64,000 nt of DNA from JBBDXS01 sp040902195. GTDB lineage: Bacteria > Chloroflexota > Dehalococcoidia > DSTF01 > RBG-16-68-14. Both the position numbers and the translations under genes were made by a program. Location: NCBI GenBank assembly GCA_040902195.1, contig JBBDXS010000011.1:1-64000 (forward strand), written 5' to 3'. Below are positions 32,089-40,673 of the stretch, piece by piece (the stretch's first letter is position 1; every line of letters starts with the position of its first letter). The notes below the pieces were generated by a model. It was not told the origin of the DNA, searched no databases, and worked only from the letters and a program-made list of their open reading frames with translations.

Positions 32089-32871
32089 CTACTCCCACCT
32101 CGGCTCCCGCTTCTCCATCCACGCGCGCGGCCCCTCGATCGAGTCCGCGTGCCCGCGTAACGACGCGCTCCGGCGCATCGAGCTCTCGAGCGCCTCGCTC
32201 ATCGGGAGCTCCAGCGTGTCCCAGAGCGCGCGGATCGCCGCCTCGACGGCAACGGGAGAGTTCGCCGCGATCTTGCGCGCCAGCGCCATCGATGTGTCCA
32301 TCAGCGCGACGGGCGCGACGACTTCGCTGACGAGGCCGATGCGATACGCCTCCTGCGCGTCGATGTACTCGTGGCGGCCCGTGAGCATCATGCGCATCAT
32401 CGGCGCAAACGGCACTTTGCGCGCCAGCACGACCGGCCCTACCGGCGCCAGGATGCCCAGGCTGACGCCCGTGTTCTGGAAGCGCGCCGTCTCCGACGCG
32501 ACGATGATGTCGCAGTCGCCCGCGAACATCAGCCCGCCGCCGATGCAGTGCCCGTTTACGGCCGAGATGATCGGCTTCCACACATCGCACTGGCGGCCGG
32601 TCACGCGCATCTCCATCGGGCCGCTGGATGATGGCTGCGAACTGGTGCGCTGCATCTCCGGGTCGCGCAGGTCGACGCCCGTGCAGAAGTAGCGGTCGCC
32701 GCTCGCCGTGAAGATGATCACGCGCACGTCGCGGTCGTCCTTCGCCTGTTGCCACGCGGCCGGCAGCTCCTCGCGCATCACGCGGAACGAGAGCGAGTTC
32801 GCGGCGTCCGGCCTGTCGAGCGTGATTACCGCAATGTGCGGTTCAGGTTTCACGTAACGTACTTCTGGCAT
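32089..32871 (-). CDS. Enoyl-CoA hydratase/isomerase family protein
   Basis: A 260-residue crotonase-fold protein: VITLDRPDAANSLSF, SGDRYFCTGVDLRD, oxyanion-hole AVNGHCIGGGLMFAGDCDI and TGVSLGILAPVGPVVLAR. The start at 32871 follows GGGAGG. A much longer open frame upstream is a shadow of the neighbouring genes. It follows the DUF35 gene by 11 nt, making a unit ACAD - thiolase-like - DUF35 - ECH on this strand, a nearly full beta-oxidation-like set. Confidence 0.83.
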   Translation of the reverse strand: MPEVRYVKPEPHIAVITLDRPDAANSLSFRVMREELPAAWQQAKDDRDVRVIIFTASGDRYFCTGVDLRDPEMQRTSSQPSSSGPMEMRVTGRQCDVWKPIISAVNGHCIGGGLMFAGDCDIIVASETARFQNTGVSLGILAPVGPVVLARKVPFAPMMRMMLTGRHEYIDAQEAYRIGLVSEVVAPVALMDTSMALARKIAANSPVAVEAAIRALWDTLELPMSEALESSMRRSASLRGHADSIEGPRAWMEKREPRWE

Positions 32872-32882
32872 GACGACCTCCC

Positions 32883-33290
32883 TTACTCCACCGGCCGGAA
32901 TCGCGGCAGCGATATCTCGTCGTTCATCGACTCGAACGTCAGCTCCACGGCCAGCCCCACCGCGATCGCGTCGAGGTCCGTCGCCCGGTCCCAGTTGCCC
33001 ATCACGCGCACGCCCTCCTCGAGGTCGACGATCACCACGGCGTACGGGCACCAATCGCGGAAGGGCGGCGCCGGGTTTTGGTGCACGACCGAGTACGTGT
33101 ACACCGTGCCGCGCCCGCTCGCTTCGCGCCACTCCGTCTCGTCCGACCAGCAGCGCGGGCAGTAGCGGCGCGGGTAGAAGTAGGGCAGGTCGCACGAGCG
33201 GCAGTGCATGATCAGAAAGCGCCCCTCTCGCGCGGCCTGCCAGAACGGCTCCGATTCCGTATCGACCAGCGGCAGGTACCAGTCGTTCAT
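32883..33290 (-). CDS. DUF35 Zn-ribbon/OB-fold protein (fourth pair)
   Basis: A 135-residue DUF35 protein: VDTESEPFWQAAREGRFLIM, Zn ribbon CRSCDLPYFYPRRYCPRC, OB fold GTVYTYSVVHQNPAPPFRDW and YAVVIVDLEEGVRVMGNW. It starts 3 nt after the thiolase-like gene and precedes the enoyl-CoA hydratase. The four Cys ligands are intact. It most resembles the first pair (13146) in the ribbon spacing and the YAV-DLEEG strand. Confidence 0.84.
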   Translation of the reverse strand: MNDWYLPLVDTESEPFWQAAREGRFLIMHCRSCDLPYFYPRRYCPRCWSDETEWREASGRGTVYTYSVVHQNPAPPFRDWCPYAVVIVDLEEGVRVMGNWDRATDLDAIAVGLAVELTFESMNDEISLPRFRPVE

Positions 33291-33293
33291 CGA

Positions 33294-34442
33294 TCAGTCC
33301 TTTGCCAACACGATCGTCGTGCAGTGCGACATGAAGCCGCCCGTCGCGTTGCACACGGCGATCTTCGCGTCGGGCACCTGCGCCGTCGATTCGCCGCGGA
33401 GCTGGCGCGCCGCTTCGATCAGGAGGAAGATGCCGCGCATGCCGGGATGGTTGCTCGAAAGCCCGCCGCCGTCCGTGTTCGTCGGCAGCGCGCCGTCGTA
33501 CGCGAGCTTGCCGTCCGCGACAAACGGCCCGCCTTCGCCCGGCGCGCAGAAGCCGAGCGCCTCGAGCGTCATCAGCGCCATGATCGTGAACGCATCGTAG
33601 ATCTCGAGCACGTCGACGTCGTCCGGCATGATACCGGCCTCCGCGAACGCGGCCGGGCCCGAACGCGCCGCCGGCGAGACGGTCATGTCCTCCATCTGCG
33701 TCATCGAGAGGTGCGACTCCGCGCTCGCCGCGCCGATCACCCAGACCGGCAGCTTGCGCAGCGATCGCGCGCGCTCCGCCGTCGTAATGATGACGGCGCC
33801 GCCGCCGTCCGTGCGCAGGCAGCAATCGAGCAGGTGCAGCGGCTCCGCGATCACGCGTGAGGCCAGCACGTCCGCGATCGTGATCGGATCGCGCATCGCG
33901 GCCTGCGGGTTGCGCGAGGCGTTCTTGCGCGTCGCCACGGCGATCGCCGCGAGCTGCTCCGAGGTCGTCCCGTACTGGTACATGTGGCGCCGCGCGACCA
34001 TCGCGTACTTGCTGATCAGCGTCGGCCCGAAAGGGACCTCCCACTGGTTCGGCCCGCGCGGCCCCAGCGCCGCGTCCGCCGAGCGAAGCCGTCGCGCCAC
34101 GTCCGACTTCGCGGTGCTCGCGTAGACAAGCAGTGCCGTCGAGCAGCGTCTGCCCCGGATCGCGAGCAACGCGTGCTCGACGAACTGCTCCCACGATGAG
34201 CCGCCGACGAGCGTCCCGTCCATGTACGTTGGATGCACGCCGAGGTACTCCGCGAGCTGCAAGATGTGCATCGGGTCCGTGCCGCCGCAGGAGAACAGCC
34301 CGTCGATCTCCTGCTTGTCGATACCGCAGTCCTGCACCGCGCGGACCGCCGCTTGCGCGTGCAGCTCATGCACGGTCTTGTCCGGCACCGTCCCGAAGTC
34401 GGACTCCGCCACGCCTACGATCGCTACATCACGACTAGCCAC
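33294..34442 (-). CDS. Thiolase-fold protein, Ltp2/SCPx-like (fourth pair)
   Basis: A 382-residue protein, the closest relative in the window to the one at 11938: both have LVGGSSW/TGGSSY at the Cys-loop (no Cys), IYDAFTI/LYDSFTI and NTDGGGLSSNHPGMRG. It overlaps the acyl-CoA dehydrogenase stop by 8 nt and is followed 3 nt later by DUF35. Together with ACAD and ECH this unit could carry one round of chain shortening by retro-aldol cleavage, as proposed for the ChsE-ChsH-Ltp2 steroid pathway. Confidence 0.8.
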   Translation of the reverse strand: MASRDVAIVGVAESDFGTVPDKTVHELHAQAAVRAVQDCGIDKQEIDGLFSCGGTDPMHILQLAEYLGVHPTYMDGTLVGGSSWEQFVEHALLAIRGRRCSTALLVYASTAKSDVARRLRSADAALGPRGPNQWEVPFGPTLISKYAMVARRHMYQYGTTSEQLAAIAVATRKNASRNPQAAMRDPITIADVLASRVIAEPLHLLDCCLRTDGGGAVIITTAERARSLRKLPVWVIGAASAESHLSMTQMEDMTVSPAARSGPAAFAEAGIMPDDVDVLEIYDAFTIMALMTLEALGFCAPGEGGPFVADGKLAYDGALPTNTDGGGLSSNHPGMRGIFLLIEAARQLRGESTAQVPDAKIAVCNATGGFMSHCTTIVLAKD

Positions 34443-35619
34443 GCGGCAGCCCCAACCCCCTCGTCGCGATGATGTTGCGCTGGATCTCGCTCGACCCGGC
34501 GTACACCGTCGCGGCCGTCGAGGTCATGTAGCCAACGGGCAGCTCTCCCTGGTACGGGGCGCGCGTGCCCTCGGTCACGAGCTGCCCCTGCAGTCCGAGC
34601 ATGTTCACGCCGAAGTTGTACAGCCGCTGCTGCAGCTCCGACGAGTAGACCTTCATCGATGAGGCCTCGTGCGCAGGCTGCTGCCCCCTCGCTTGCATAT
34701 CGCCGATGCGATAGCTCATGCACCTGCCCGTCGCCTGCGCGACGAACAGATCGGCCAGCCCGAGACGGTATCGATCGCACGTGCGGCGAGGCTGTTGCCG
34801 CAGATGCTCCGCCAGCAACTCGAGCATGCGCCGCATGCCGGCGGAGCCGTAGATCCCGCTCCGCTCGAAATCGAGCAGCGACATCGCGACGTACCAGCCC
34901 TGGTTTTCGTCGCCGACCATGTTCTCCTTCGGCACGCGCACGTTATCGAGGAAGACCTCGTTGAAGTGATGCCGGTTCGCCATGTGCACCATCGGGCGCA
35001 CGGTAATGCCCGGCGTCTTCATGTCCACCATGAGGAAGCTGATCCCCTTGTGCTTCGGCGCGTCGGGGTCCGTGCGGGCGAGGATGAACATCCAGTCGGC
35101 GTGGTGCGCCTCGGATGTCCACGTCTTCTGGCCGCTGATGAGGTAATCGTCGCCGTCGCGGACGGCGCGCGTTTGCAGCGAGGCGAGATCTGAGCCGGCG
35201 CCCGGTTCCGAGAAGCCCTGGCACCACACAACCTCCCCGCTCGTGATGCCGCGCAGGTGCTGTTGTTTGTGCTCCTCCGTTCCGTGCATGATCAACGTCG
35301 GGCCGAGCAGGCTCACGCCCAGCGCGCGCGTGCCGTTGTCGGGCGGGCTAAAGTAGCCGAACTCCTCATTCATCACCATCTGTTCGTAGATCGTCGCGCC
35401 CAGGCCGCCATACGCCTTCGGCCAGGCCGGGGCCATCCAGCCGCGCTCCGCGAGCCTCTTGTTGAACGCTTTCGCCTTATGGAAGCCGTCCTCGCTGACG
35501 ACAAGGTTACCGATGCTGCCGACACGGTCGATCGGGTCCAGCTCCGGCGTGTGCTCCTGAAGGAAGCGCCGCACTTCTAAGCGCAGCTGCTCCTCCGCCT
35601 CTCCGAAACGGAAGTCCAC
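34435..35619 (-). CDS. Acyl-CoA dehydrogenase
   Basis: A 394-residue flavoprotein dehydrogenase: GWMAPAWPKAYGGLGATIYE, WCQGFSEPGAGSDLASLQTR, GQKTWTSEAHHADWMF, YAGSSEIQRNIIATRGLGLP. The FAD/CoA-binding motifs are complete. It is first in the unit with the fourth thiolase-DUF35 pair, overlapping the thiolase-like gene by 8 nt. ChsE-type enzymes in steroid catabolism are heterotetramers of two ACADs; only one ACAD gene is present here, so it is probably a homo-oligomer. Confidence 0.87.
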   Translation of the reverse strand: MDFRFGEAEEQLRLEVRRFLQEHTPELDPIDRVGSIGNLVVSEDGFHKAKAFNKRLAERGWMAPAWPKAYGGLGATIYEQMVMNEEFGYFSPPDNGTRALGVSLLGPTLIMHGTEEHKQQHLRGITSGEVVWCQGFSEPGAGSDLASLQTRAVRDGDDYLISGQKTWTSEAHHADWMFILARTDPDAPKHKGISFLMVDMKTPGITVRPMVHMANRHHFNEVFLDNVRVPKENMVGDENQGWYVAMSLLDFERSGIYGSAGMRRMLELLAEHLRQQPRRTCDRYRLGLADLFVAQATGRCMSYRIGDMQARGQQPAHEASSMKVYSSELQQRLYNFGVNMLGLQGQLVTEGTRAPYQGELPVGYMTSTAATVYAGSSEIQRNIIATRGLGLPRG

Positions 35620-35727
35620 AGGTGATGCTCCTCAACAGCGGACGGCAGGTCGCGTTAGTATATCGTTCTCGCTGCGCTTTCAAAACGAGGCGTCGTTGCG
35701 TATAATCGGGCCCACCGAGGAGGCAGC

Positions 35728-36507
35728 ATGAAGCTTGAGAACAAGGTCGCCGTCGTCACCGGCGGCGCGCAGGGGCTCGGCCGCGCGTACGCGCTGCGCT
35801 TCGCGAGCGAGGGCGCTGCGATCGGCATCGTCGATCTACGTGAGGACGACGCGCAGGCGACCGAACGCGAGATCCGCGATGCGGGCGGCCGCGCCCTCGC
35901 CGTGCGTGCCGACGTCACGAGCGAAGACGACATGTCGGCGGCCGCCAAACGCATCGGAGATGAGTTCGGGCGCATCGATATCCTCGTTAACAACGCCGGA
36001 CTCTACGGCGACATGAATATCGCCGACCAGAGCATCGAGTACTTCGAGAAGCTCATGCACGTAAACGTCGTCGGGCTTATCGTGGTATCGAGAGCGATGT
36101 TTCCGTACCTGAAGCAGGCCGGCGGCGCGTCGATCATCAACATCTCATCGACGGCCGCGTACCCGCTCCCGCTGCCCCGCCCGGGTGCCGACCTGAACAC
36201 CGTGCCCGTGAGCGGCTACGTTGTCTCTAAGGCGGCGGTGATCAGCCTGACGAAGTCGATGGCCGCCTCCCTCGGCGCGACGGGCATCCGCGTCAACGCC
36301 ATCGCCCCCGGCCTGACGATGAGCGACGCGACGAAAAAGGTCGTGCCACAGTTCATCATGGACAACATCACAGCCGCGACGGCACTCGGTAAGGCGCTCC
36401 AGCCGGAGGACCTCACCGGCGCCGCGCTCTTCCTCGCTTCGGACGATAGCGCGCTCATCACCGGCCAGGTCTTCGTCGTGGACGGCGGCCTGATCATGCT
36501 CGGCTGA
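35728..36507 (+). CDS. SDR-family oxidoreductase
   Basis: A 259-residue short-chain dehydrogenase: TGGAQGLGRAYALRFASEGA, NNAGLYGD, ISSTAAY, catalytic GYVVSKAAV and VDGGLIMLG at the C-terminus. TATAAT (35700-35705) and GAGGAGG precede the ATG. It overlaps the aldehyde dehydrogenase start by 1 nt, so alcohol and aldehyde oxidation are probably coupled. Divergent from the acyl-CoA dehydrogenase unit. Confidence 0.85.
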   Translation: MKLENKVAVVTGGAQGLGRAYALRFASEGAAIGIVDLREDDAQATEREIRDAGGRALAVRADVTSEDDMSAAAKRIGDEFGRIDILVNNAGLYGDMNIADQSIEYFEKLMHVNVVGLIVVSRAMFPYLKQAGGASIINISSTAAYPLPLPRPGADLNTVPVSGYVVSKAAVISLTKSMAASLGATGIRVNAIAPGLTMSDATKKVVPQFIMDNITAATALGKALQPEDLTGAALFLASDDSALITGQVFVVDGGLIMLG

Positions 36508-37994
36508 TGGTCACAACCGCGAAGCCCGTCGGGTACCAGGCCTACATCGACGGCCGCTGGGTCGACGCGAACGACGGCGCCACCTCGGACGTCATCAACC
36601 CCGCGACCGAGGACGTCATCGCGACTGTCCCGAACGCCGGGCGCGACGAGATGCGCCGCGCCATCGAGGCCGCCCGTCGCGCGTTCGATGACGGCCCGTG
36701 GCCGCGTATGACGCAGCGCGATCGAGCGCGCATCATCCAGCAGATCGCCGACGGCCTCTCGGCGCGGCGCGAAACGTTCGCGCAGATCCTGACGGCGGAG
36801 GTTGGCTGCGCGCAGTTCCTGATGCCGATCCAGCTCGACGATCCGCTCTCGTTCATGCACTACTACGCGGAGCTGGCGGCGAAGGCCGACTTCGAAGAAT
36901 CCCTGCCGCCGCTCATCCAGCAGACGCCGATGGGCCCTGCCGCGACCCAGACGCTCGTCTACCGGCAGCCCGCGGGCGTCGTTGGTGCGATCAACACCTG
37001 GAACTTTCCGCTTTTCGTGCTCGTGCAGAAACTCGGGCCGGCGCTCGCTGCGGGCTGCACGATGGTCGTTAAGACCTCGCCGTTCGCGCCGTTAATCAAC
37101 CTCGAGGTCGCCCGTGTCATCGATGAGACGGACCTGCCGGAGGGCGTGTTCAACGTCGTCACGGGCGCCGGCGTCGACGTCGGGGAAGAGCTGGTCGCGA
37201 ACCAGATGGTCGACAAGATTTCGTTCACAGGCAGCGTCCCGACCGGCAAGCGCATCGCGGCCGCGGCGGCCCAGAACTTAACGCGCGTGCACCTCGAGCT
37301 CGGCGGCAAGTCCGCCTGCATCGTCCTCGACGACGCCGATATCGACCGCGCCGCGCCGGGTCTCGCCGCGCCGGCGTTCGTGCACGCCGGCCAGGGCTGC
37401 GCGCTCCCGACGCGCGCGCTGGTGCCTCGCAAGATGTACGACCAGGCGATGGAGAAGATGGCCGCGTTCGTCCAGAAACTCAAGATCGGCGACCCCTCCG
37501 ATCCCGCCGTCATGGTCGGCCCGCTCATCCGCGAGGAGCGCCGCCTCGCGGTCGAGGACTTCATTCGCTCTGGTACGGAAGAGGGCGCCACACTGGCGAC
37601 GGGCGGCAAGCGTCCCGAAGGCATCGCGAAGGGCTTTTTCCTGGAGCCGACGATCTTCGGCGACGTGCGCAACGACATGCGCATCGCGCGCGAGGAGATC
37701 TTCGGGCCGGTCGTCACTGTCACGCCCTACGACGACATCGACGAAGCCGTGCGCATCGCGAATGACACGCGCTACGGGCTGAGCGGCCGCATCGTTACGA
37801 ACAATCAGGCGCGCGGAATCGAGGTGGCGAAGCGGCTGCGCACCGGCTCCGTGCTCGTCAGCTCCGGCGCCGGGCCGGGCAGCGCTGCGTTCATGGTTGC
37901 GCCGTTCGGTGGCTTTAAGGAGAGCGGCATCGGTCGCGAGGGCGGAAAGTACGGCGTCTTCGAGTTCACCGAAATCCAGACGATCGCCTGGTAG
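36507..37994 (+). CDS. Aldehyde dehydrogenase (NAD(P)-dependent)
   Basis: A 495-residue aldehyde dehydrogenase of normal length. Cofactor site NTWNFPLFVLVQKLGPALAA, FTGSVPTGKRIA, catalytic Glu in LELGGKSACIV, catalytic Cys in HAGQGCALPTR, and EEIFGPVVTVTPYDD. The ATG shares a base with the SDR stop. It precedes the Liv-type importer genes, separated by a repeat-containing gap, and probably oxidises the aldehyde made by the SDR to an acid that enters CoA metabolism. Confidence 0.9.
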   Translation: MVTTAKPVGYQAYIDGRWVDANDGATSDVINPATEDVIATVPNAGRDEMRRAIEAARRAFDDGPWPRMTQRDRARIIQQIADGLSARRETFAQILTAEVGCAQFLMPIQLDDPLSFMHYYAELAAKADFEESLPPLIQQTPMGPAATQTLVYRQPAGVVGAINTWNFPLFVLVQKLGPALAAGCTMVVKTSPFAPLINLEVARVIDETDLPEGVFNVVTGAGVDVGEELVANQMVDKISFTGSVPTGKRIAAAAAQNLTRVHLELGGKSACIVLDDADIDRAAPGLAAPAFVHAGQGCALPTRALVPRKMYDQAMEKMAAFVQKLKIGDPSDPAVMVGPLIREERRLAVEDFIRSGTEEGATLATGGKRPEGIAKGFFLEPTIFGDVRNDMRIAREEIFGPVVTVTPYDDIDEAVRIANDTRYGLSGRIVTNNQARGIEVAKRLRTGSVLVSSGAGPGSAAFMVAPFGGFKESGIGREGGKYGVFEFTEIQTIAW

Positions 37995-38090
37995 CGCGGT
38001 CACGCTCCGCTCGCTGGCCCATGAGGGCCGGCCGGCGCCTGTCCGCCTACGGCGGAGGCCGCCCGCAACGCTGCGTTTTGCGGTGTCCTT

Positions 38091-38150
38091 CTGTCGTCCC
38101 GAGGCGAGTGGCGTAGAGCGGAACGGAGGGGTGGAGGCCGGGGGACCTAT
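38091..38150. repeat. Intergenic repeat, 'CTGTCATCCTGAGG' family, copy 3
   Basis: Degenerate copy: CTGTCGTCCCGAGGCGAGTG, GCGTAGAGCGG, GTGGAGGCCG and GGACCTAT. It lies in the 285-nt gap between the aldehyde dehydrogenase and the ABC substrate-binding gene. Confidence 0.5.
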
Positions 38151-38176
38151 CGCTGCATCCGCCAGCCGGCCGTCTA

Positions 38177-38206
38177 TTGACGAAAGATCGCTGGCAGGCT
38201 AATAAT
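38177..38206 (+). promoter_or_regulatory. Promoter of the Liv-type importer operon
   Basis: TTGACG (38177-38182) and TAATAA/AATAAT (38200-38206) with 17-18 nt spacing; the ATG at 38280 has AAGGGGG upstream. Confidence 0.55.
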
Positions 38207-38279
38207 CGGGGCACCCGCTCGCGGCCGGCGCCCGCCGGTCTCCATAGCGACGTCAAGCATTGGCAGAAGGGGGCGCGTC

Positions 38280-39647
38280 ATGATGCTCAAGCCTGTACGA
38301 GCCTGGTGGGCGCCGGCAGTTCTCGTCGCCGGCATGCTCCTACTCATGTCGGCATGCGGTGGCGATAGCGATAACGACAACAACGGTGGAACTCCCGGCC
38401 CCGCAGACACCGAAGAAGCCCGCCCGACGCTTACGGCCGTCCCGCCGGAATCGATCATTTCGCCCGACCAGGTCCTCGAAAAGGACGCCGGCATCACGAA
38501 GCACGAGGAACTCGAGTGGGGCTGGATGTTCGAGCTCACCGGCCCGCCCGAGGTCCAGGGCTTCGGCCGTCCGACGGGCGACGGCGTGAAGATCGCCGTG
38601 CAGGAGATCAACGAGGCCGGCGGCTTCCAGGTCGGCGACACGATCTACACTATCAAGCTCATCGAACACGACACGCAGTCGACGGTCGAGAACACGATCG
38701 CCGTCGCGCGCGAGCTCGTGAACGACGACAAGGTAAAGGTTATCTTCGGCCCCGCCACGCTCGGTGAGCCGGAGATCACGCCATTCACGCAGGCGAACAA
38801 GGTCATCCACCTCTGTCCCTGCCAGCAGCGCGAGCAAGGCGCGCTCAGCAGCATCGAGAAGGCCCGTGGCGAGTCGCAGTGGGCGTTCCAGACCCTGCTG
38901 CCCTTCAGCCTGCTCATCAGCCAGGCCGGAGAAAACTTCAGAGTCGAGTACCCGGACCTGCACAGCATGGCGCTCATCTGCCAGAACTCCGCCACGGGCC
39001 GCGACATCTGCGAGCGTACGAAGACTGCCTACGCCGCCGCCGGCATCCAGATCATCGGCGATATCCAGTACTTCCCCGTTGGTACGACTGACTACCGCCC
39101 GTACCTTACGAGTCTTCAGTCCGGCGATCCCGATTACCTCTACAACTACGACGACCCGCTCAACACGATCGAGATCGTGAAGCAGGCGCTCCAGCTCGGC
39201 ATCGGCAGGCTGCATCTTGTCACCGTGCCTGCGAATTTCGTCCAGCCGCTCATCGGCTTCCCGTTCGACGTGCCGATCTCCGCCGGCGCCGCGCCGCGCA
39301 ATCAAGTGCAGCCGACGTCGCCCGAGGTCGGGGAGTTCTTCCAGCGCTACAAGGACTTCCTCGACGGCGGAGATCTGCCTCCGGCTGGCTTCGTCTCGCT
39401 AATGACGTACGACTACGCGTACATGGTCGCCGCCGCGATGCAGCAGGCCGGATCTGTCGAGGACACGACGGCCATCGCGAAGGCGCTCGAGACGCTGCAC
39501 TACAACGGCGTCGCCGAGAACGACCTGTACTTTAACTCCGGCCACTTCGCGGTCCACGGCACCGAGCCGTGCGTGGTCATCTACGGCGATCCTGACCCGA
39601 CGATTACCTGTACGCACAACGCGCCGCCGGATGCCGCGAAGTATTAA
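38280..39647 (+). CDS. ABC transporter substrate-binding lipoprotein (LivK-like)
   Basis: A 455-residue periplasmic-binding-type lipoprotein. The signal peptide ends at lipobox LLMSAC, then GGDSDNDNN and an acidic linker. The ligand domain has KIAVQEINEAGGFQVGDTIY, VIFGPATLGEPEITP, YFPVGTTDYRPYLTSL and MTYDYAYMVAAAMQQAG, typical of the branched-chain amino acid/urea/aromatic-acid binding family. The neighbouring SDR, ALDH and ECH genes make a hydrophobic carboxylate a better guess than an amino acid. A terminator after the gene may raise its expression over the permeases. Confidence 0.85.
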   Translation: MMLKPVRAWWAPAVLVAGMLLLMSACGGDSDNDNNGGTPGPADTEEARPTLTAVPPESIISPDQVLEKDAGITKHEELEWGWMFELTGPPEVQGFGRPTGDGVKIAVQEINEAGGFQVGDTIYTIKLIEHDTQSTVENTIAVARELVNDDKVKVIFGPATLGEPEITPFTQANKVIHLCPCQQREQGALSSIEKARGESQWAFQTLLPFSLLISQAGENFRVEYPDLHSMALICQNSATGRDICERTKTAYAAAGIQIIGDIQYFPVGTTDYRPYLTSLQSGDPDYLYNYDDPLNTIEIVKQALQLGIGRLHLVTVPANFVQPLIGFPFDVPISAGAAPRNQVQPTSPEVGEFFQRYKDFLDGGDLPPAGFVSLMTYDYAYMVAAAMQQAGSVEDTTAIAKALETLHYNGVAENDLYFNSGHFAVHGTEPCVVIYGDPDPTITCTHNAPPDAAKY

Positions 39648-39668
39648 CGCGAAACAAAGGCCACATCA

Positions 39669-39704
39669 GCGGGGCGAGGCTCTCCTCGCCCCGCTCTTCG
39701 TTCT
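39669..39704 (+). terminator. Intrinsic terminator/attenuator between LivK-like and LivH-like genes
   Basis: A perfect 11-bp stem GCGGGGCGAGG/CCTCGCCCCGC (39669-39694) with loop CTCT, followed by TCTTCGTTCTTG. A TATACT box for the next gene follows at 39729. Confidence 0.75.
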
Positions 39705-39767
39705 TGTCGCAGGGCGAGGGCTTGCTGCTATACTCTCCGTCGCTATTGGAACGGGGTTGGTGCGAAC

Positions 39768-40655
39768 ATGTCGGTTGACCTAACAGAGTTCTTCCAGTTG
39801 CTCTTCATCGCGCTGCGACAGAGCGGCGTCTATGCGCTCGTCGCGCTGGGCATCACCGTCATCTTCGGCCTCACCGGCATCGTAAAGTTCTCCATCGGCG
39901 AGCTGCTCACCATCGGGGCGTTCCTGACGTTCGCGTTTTGGGACCACAGCATGAGCTACTTCCTCGCTGTGCCTGCGGCCGCGCTCTGTGTCGGTCTGCT
40001 CTCGCTGCTGCTCGAGCGCGCGGCGTTCAGATTTACGTTGGACCAGCCGGTCAACGGCTTCATCGTCTCCCTGGGCCTCATCGTCGTGCTCCAGAACTCG
40101 GTCGTCGAAATCTGGGGCACGCAGGCGAAGTCAATTCCCCTCGTGTTTACGCAGCGCTGGGTCGTCGGTGGTGTCTTCATGCCCGCGAACGACTGGTTCA
40201 TCATCTGGGTCGCTGTCGGCCTCATCGCCGGTCTGTTTCTACTGCTCCGCTACACGAAGTACGGCCGGGCGATGCGCGCCTGCGCCGAGGACCGCGAGGC
40301 CGCTGCGCTGATGGGCATCCCGGTCGACTACGTCATCGCAGGCACGTTCATGTTGGGCGGTGCGCTCGCCGCGACGGCCGGCGGCCTCTTCGCTTCAGCG
40401 CAGGTCATCCACGCCTACATCGGCGCGGTGCTGTTGTTAAAGGGCTTCGCTGTCGCGCTCGTGGGAGGCCTCGGCAACGTCGAGGGCGCCGTCGCCGCCG
40501 CGATCATCATTGGCGTGACGGAGACGATGGCGGCCGGCTACGGCCCGGGCGAGTGGCGCGACGGCTACACGTTCGGGCTGATGATCCTTGTCCTGTTGAT
40601 CCGGCCGGCCGGCTTGTTCTCGGCGCGTGGCCGCTTGCAGCAGACGCTACAGTAG
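39768..40655 (+). CDS. Branched-chain-type ABC transporter permease (LivH-like)
   Basis: A 295-residue permease with about eight membrane helices: SGVYALVALGITVIFGLTGI, NGFIVSLGLIVVLQNS, the cytoplasmic EAA-like loop AMRACAEDREAAALMGIPVD and LLLKGFAVALVGGLGNVEGA. Family BPD_transp_2. TATACT at 39729-39734 gives it a separate promoter after the terminator. Followed by the LivM-like gene after 18 nt. Forms the membrane channel with LivM. Confidence 0.88.
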   Translation: MSVDLTEFFQLLFIALRQSGVYALVALGITVIFGLTGIVKFSIGELLTIGAFLTFAFWDHSMSYFLAVPAAALCVGLLSLLLERAAFRFTLDQPVNGFIVSLGLIVVLQNSVVEIWGTQAKSIPLVFTQRWVVGGVFMPANDWFIIWVAVGLIAGLFLLLRYTKYGRAMRACAEDREAAALMGIPVDYVIAGTFMLGGALAATAGGLFASAQVIHAYIGAVLLLKGFAVALVGGLGNVEGAVAAAIIIGVTETMAAGYGPGEWRDGYTFGLMILVLLIRPAGLFSARGRLQQTLQ

Positions 40656-40673
40656 GCGCGTGGAGGCGGGGAC

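Noticed and set aside
32089..34194. 701-codon minus-strand frame
   Set aside because: Only its last 260 codons are the enoyl-CoA hydratase; the rest overlaps the DUF35 and thiolase genes in another frame and is Arg/Ala/Gly-rich.
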